Shown: in pieces, positions 58,834-60,679 of the stretch
Position numbering within the stretch: the stretch's first letter is position 1
Layout: the number at the start of each line of letters is the position of its first letter
From: DASYPQ01 sp041488095
GTDB taxonomy: Bacteria; Planctomycetota; UBA1135; GCA-002686595
Direction: 5' to 3'
Length of the DNA stretch: 60,679 bases
Assembly (NCBI GenBank): GCA_041488095.1
Contig: JBGPOP010000028.1
Location: 1-60,679 of the forward strand
The notes under the pieces: model-generated
Told to the model about the DNA's origin: nothing
Seen by the model: only the letters and a program-made list of their open reading frames with translations
Database searches by the model: none
Position numbers and translations under genes: made by a program

Positions 58834-60618
58834 ATGACCAAGGCCACCGTTTCTCTCTCCTCCTTCTTTCTCCCAACATCGCGCACGCTTCCAGCAATGC
58901 TCCTTGCGTTGACTTGGGCCGGATCGGACAGAGCGCTCGCGCTCCCTCCCCTCTCGCCGTTCCAGTCCCCGATGACGGAACTGAAGGCGGCATATCCATA
59001 TGCTGAACAGCAGGCGCTCGAGGTGACGCCCGACAACACACGCGCCTTTGTTGCCGAGGGGGCTGCGATCGCTGTCATGGATCTCACGACAGGAACGGCA
59101 ACCCCAACGGTTCTCGTGCGAGTCGAGATTCCGAACGCGTCTCCGAAGTCACTCCTCTACTACCGGAACCCGGCCAGCGGGCTGAGATACCTCTTTGTCG
59201 CCGGTGGGACGATGGGGCTTTGGCAAATGAGCTTCTGTGAGAATCTGTTCACTCAGCCACCTACTGTGCCTCCGGCATGCCTCTGCAAGGATTGCGCCGT
59301 GCGGATCGACCAAGACAATCAGATCGGCTTTCAGCGCAAGCGCTGCGTAGACATGGCGATCGTGGAAGGAAACGGTGCTGGTGTCCCGCTCCTGTGTGCG
59401 CTGTTCTCGGCCAGAGGGGATACTCCTCAGCCCTTGGGGCCGACGGAGCTCCAGGTCTATAAACTGAACGCCAACGGGACAGCAACGATCTATGGGGGGA
59501 ACTCGACTGGCAATCCGCTACAGATCACCACCGGAACGATCGCGCCCCAGAACAGGAACGCAGTCGGAACTGCGATCGTCTCTGATCCAGGGGATCCGAA
59601 TTCGGTCTACGTCGCCATGGGAACGGCATGGCTCTACAGGATCGATCTATCGACCATCACGTTCACGTCCGCGCCTTACGGGATGCCTCCGTCCGGGTGT
59701 CCGCCGCTGATCAATTGCTCCGAGGGCGAGCAGATGAGAGATCTCGCGCTCGTACATACGGCGACACAGCGATCCGTGATCTACGCATCATTGGACTATG
59801 GGCGCGTGCTCGAGTACCGGTACGTTGGACCGTCGTCGACTCCGACCGTGACAGCCTTCACCGTCTCCGCGATGCCGGGCGGCACTTTCCCCAATCGAAT
59901 CGCCGCGGCGACAGGGGATGCCGCGAGCGGGCAGGGGGACAGGGTGTTGATCGCCCTCGGTCTGGAGACCTTTCCTGGGGCGACTACGGACACGGAGCCT
60001 GCGTCGCTGACAGGAGGTTGGTCGAGTGTCTGCGTCGCCCCGGGCATAGAAGATCCGAATCACAACCCTCTTCCGTGCAATGGGACATTCGGAGGATGCA
60101 ACGAGGTCCGCTTCTACAAGAGCAATATCGGCACGACACCACCAGCCCTCATCCAGGTCGGCACCTCGATCTCCAAGGGCCTCTTCTGGAGGGCGCTGCT
60201 TCTGCGGAGGGACGCCGGAAATCCTTGCGTGTTCTGGTCGCACGAGTGCACGGTCTTCGACGGAACCGTGGGGCGCACCATCTATGACCCCTTCGGAGCC
60301 GGGTTATGCCCGACTCCTCCACCACCATTGCCCCCCGACTACATCCACATCGGGCCCTCTTTTAGCGCAACCGACGGCACGGTCTCGGTCGTGAACCCGA
60401 AGGTCACCTACTTCGGGACGGACGCGGGACCTGCAATTCAGGGCAAGACGATGATGTACATCACGTCGTCGCCGAGGGATATCGTTCCGGTGGAGGATGC
60501 GGTGTTGTGTCCCGCGCCTTTCAACCCGTGCCTACCACAACTGGCCTTTCGCGGGTTTTCATCCCGTCGCGGTTGCGGACGTGAAGAGGGATGCGATGCC
60601 CTGCGCAATTCGGCGTGA
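58834..60618 (+). CDS. Secreted protein, probably beta-propeller (LVIVD-like), end possibly frameshifted
   Basis: About 594 residues to the first stop. An N-terminal hydrophobic export segment (LPAMLLALTWAGSDRALA) is followed by repeats that read like propeller blades: TPDNTRAFVAEGAAIAVMDL, LYYRNPASGLRYLFVAGGTM, DPNSVYVAMGTAWLYRIDLS and TQRSVIYASLDYGRVLEYRY. Several Cys (CLCKDCAVRID, CNGTFGGCNE) suggest disulfides. No catalytic motif is seen. Codon choice is plainly less GC-biased than in the rest of the window, which may mean recent acquisition. GAGG at a good distance supports ATG 58834. The last 25 residues (RGFSSRRGCGREEGCDALRN) look out of frame; see the following feature. Confidence 0.7.
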   Translation: MTKATVSLSSFFLPTSRTLPAMLLALTWAGSDRALALPPLSPFQSPMTELKAAYPYAEQQALEVTPDNTRAFVAEGAAIAVMDLTTGTATPTVLVRVEIPNASPKSLLYYRNPASGLRYLFVAGGTMGLWQMSFCENLFTQPPTVPPACLCKDCAVRIDQDNQIGFQRKRCVDMAIVEGNGAGVPLLCALFSARGDTPQPLGPTELQVYKLNANGTATIYGGNSTGNPLQITTGTIAPQNRNAVGTAIVSDPGDPNSVYVAMGTAWLYRIDLSTITFTSAPYGMPPSGCPPLINCSEGEQMRDLALVHTATQRSVIYASLDYGRVLEYRYVGPSSTPTVTAFTVSAMPGGTFPNRIAAATGDAASGQGDRVLIALGLETFPGATTDTEPASLTGGWSSVCVAPGIEDPNHNPLPCNGTFGGCNEVRFYKSNIGTTPPALIQVGTSISKGLFWRALLLRRDAGNPCVFWSHECTVFDGTVGRTIYDPFGAGLCPTPPPPLPPDYIHIGPSFSATDGTVSVVNPKVTYFGTDAGPAIQGKTMMYITSSPRDIVPVEDAVLCPAPFNPCLPQLAFRGFSSRRGCGREEGCDALRNSA

Positions 60619-60679
60619 GCCCCTGTCGCGAGGGCCTGATGTGAAAATGGTTTCGGTGATGGTTTCTGCACGCAGGGCC
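60533..60679 (+). other. Possible out-of-frame continuation running off the window
   Basis: One base beyond codon 60529-60531, another frame reads YHNWPFAGFHPVAVADVKRD without a stop for 49 codons to the window edge. It looks more protein-like than the Arg/Cys-rich end in the original frame. This would be explained by a one-base deletion or insertion, real or a sequence error, near 60532. Confidence 0.4.

Noticed and set aside
1..60679. CRISPR arrays, rRNA or tRNA genes, prophage
   Set aside because: No regularly spaced short repeats, no tRNA cloverleaf sequence and no phage structural or integrase genes were seen. The only repeats are the 215-bp copies and isolated hairpins.

Overview
The window is GC-rich bacterial DNA, densely packed with genes on both strands and without rRNA, tRNA or CRISPR. 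Several families point to Planctomycetota: a DUF1587/1592/1588/1585 cytochrome protein coupled to a Tat-exported DUF1552 protein, DUF1080 domains, a Tat-exported Gfo/Idh/MocA oxidoreductase, many alkaline-phosphatase-superfamily ('sulfatase') proteins, and secreted proteins sharing a Cys-rich module that ends in a YYRDP-type motif. From memory, that last module is abundant in the Poly30/Pla163/Pla133-type planctomycetes. The assignment is by gene content only.

Layout. 0-14 kb: four large membrane proteins with TPR tails (three of TMTC/DUF1736 type, one GT39 type), mixed with two phosphatase-superfamily enzymes, an NAD(P)H-hydrate epimerase and a BtuC-like permease preceded by a cobalamin riboswitch. 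10-23 kb: secreted proteins with the shared C-terminal module (a 479-residue protein, a PQQ-type sugar dehydrogenase, a CHRD-domain protein, a five-haem cytochrome), a type III polyketide synthase with an overlapping methyltransferase gene, and an AsmA-like protein. 23-27 kb: a sulfatase-family lipoprotein, a MORN-repeat lipoprotein translationally coupled to glyA, and a small conserved protein.

27-35 kb is an accessory region. It holds an IS91-type transposase remnant, two copies (plus a fragment) of a direct repeat of about 215 bp, an eight-haem HEAT/TPR cytochrome, a winged-helix gene beside a truncated nucleotidyltransferase, a HEPN/AbiU2-like protein, a HipA-like kinase with its DUF3037 partner, and an mmsA pseudogene that has lost its middle.

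35-49 kb returns to core genes: purC-purE-mtnA on the minus strand, aroA divergent from them, a Cys-rich secreted protein, the DUF1592/DUF1552 pair, galE, and two surface proteins (carboxypeptidase-regulatory-like repeats; four PPC domains). 49-54 kb carries an RNase Z-like metallo-hydrolase, then an overlapping M28 peptidase, PBP4-type carboxypeptidase and SuhB-type phosphatase. 54-58.5 kb holds the most unusual protein, a lipoprotein fusing an ApbE flavin transferase to two DUF1080 domains, with two Gfo/Idh/MocA oxidoreductases nearby; an exported 3-keto-sugar module is a reasonable inference. The window ends in a secreted beta-propeller-like protein that may be frameshifted and may run past the edge.

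Functions are inferred from motifs and family resemblance read by eye. Starts were chosen from ribosome-binding sites, signal peptides and overlaps; uncertain ones are marked.
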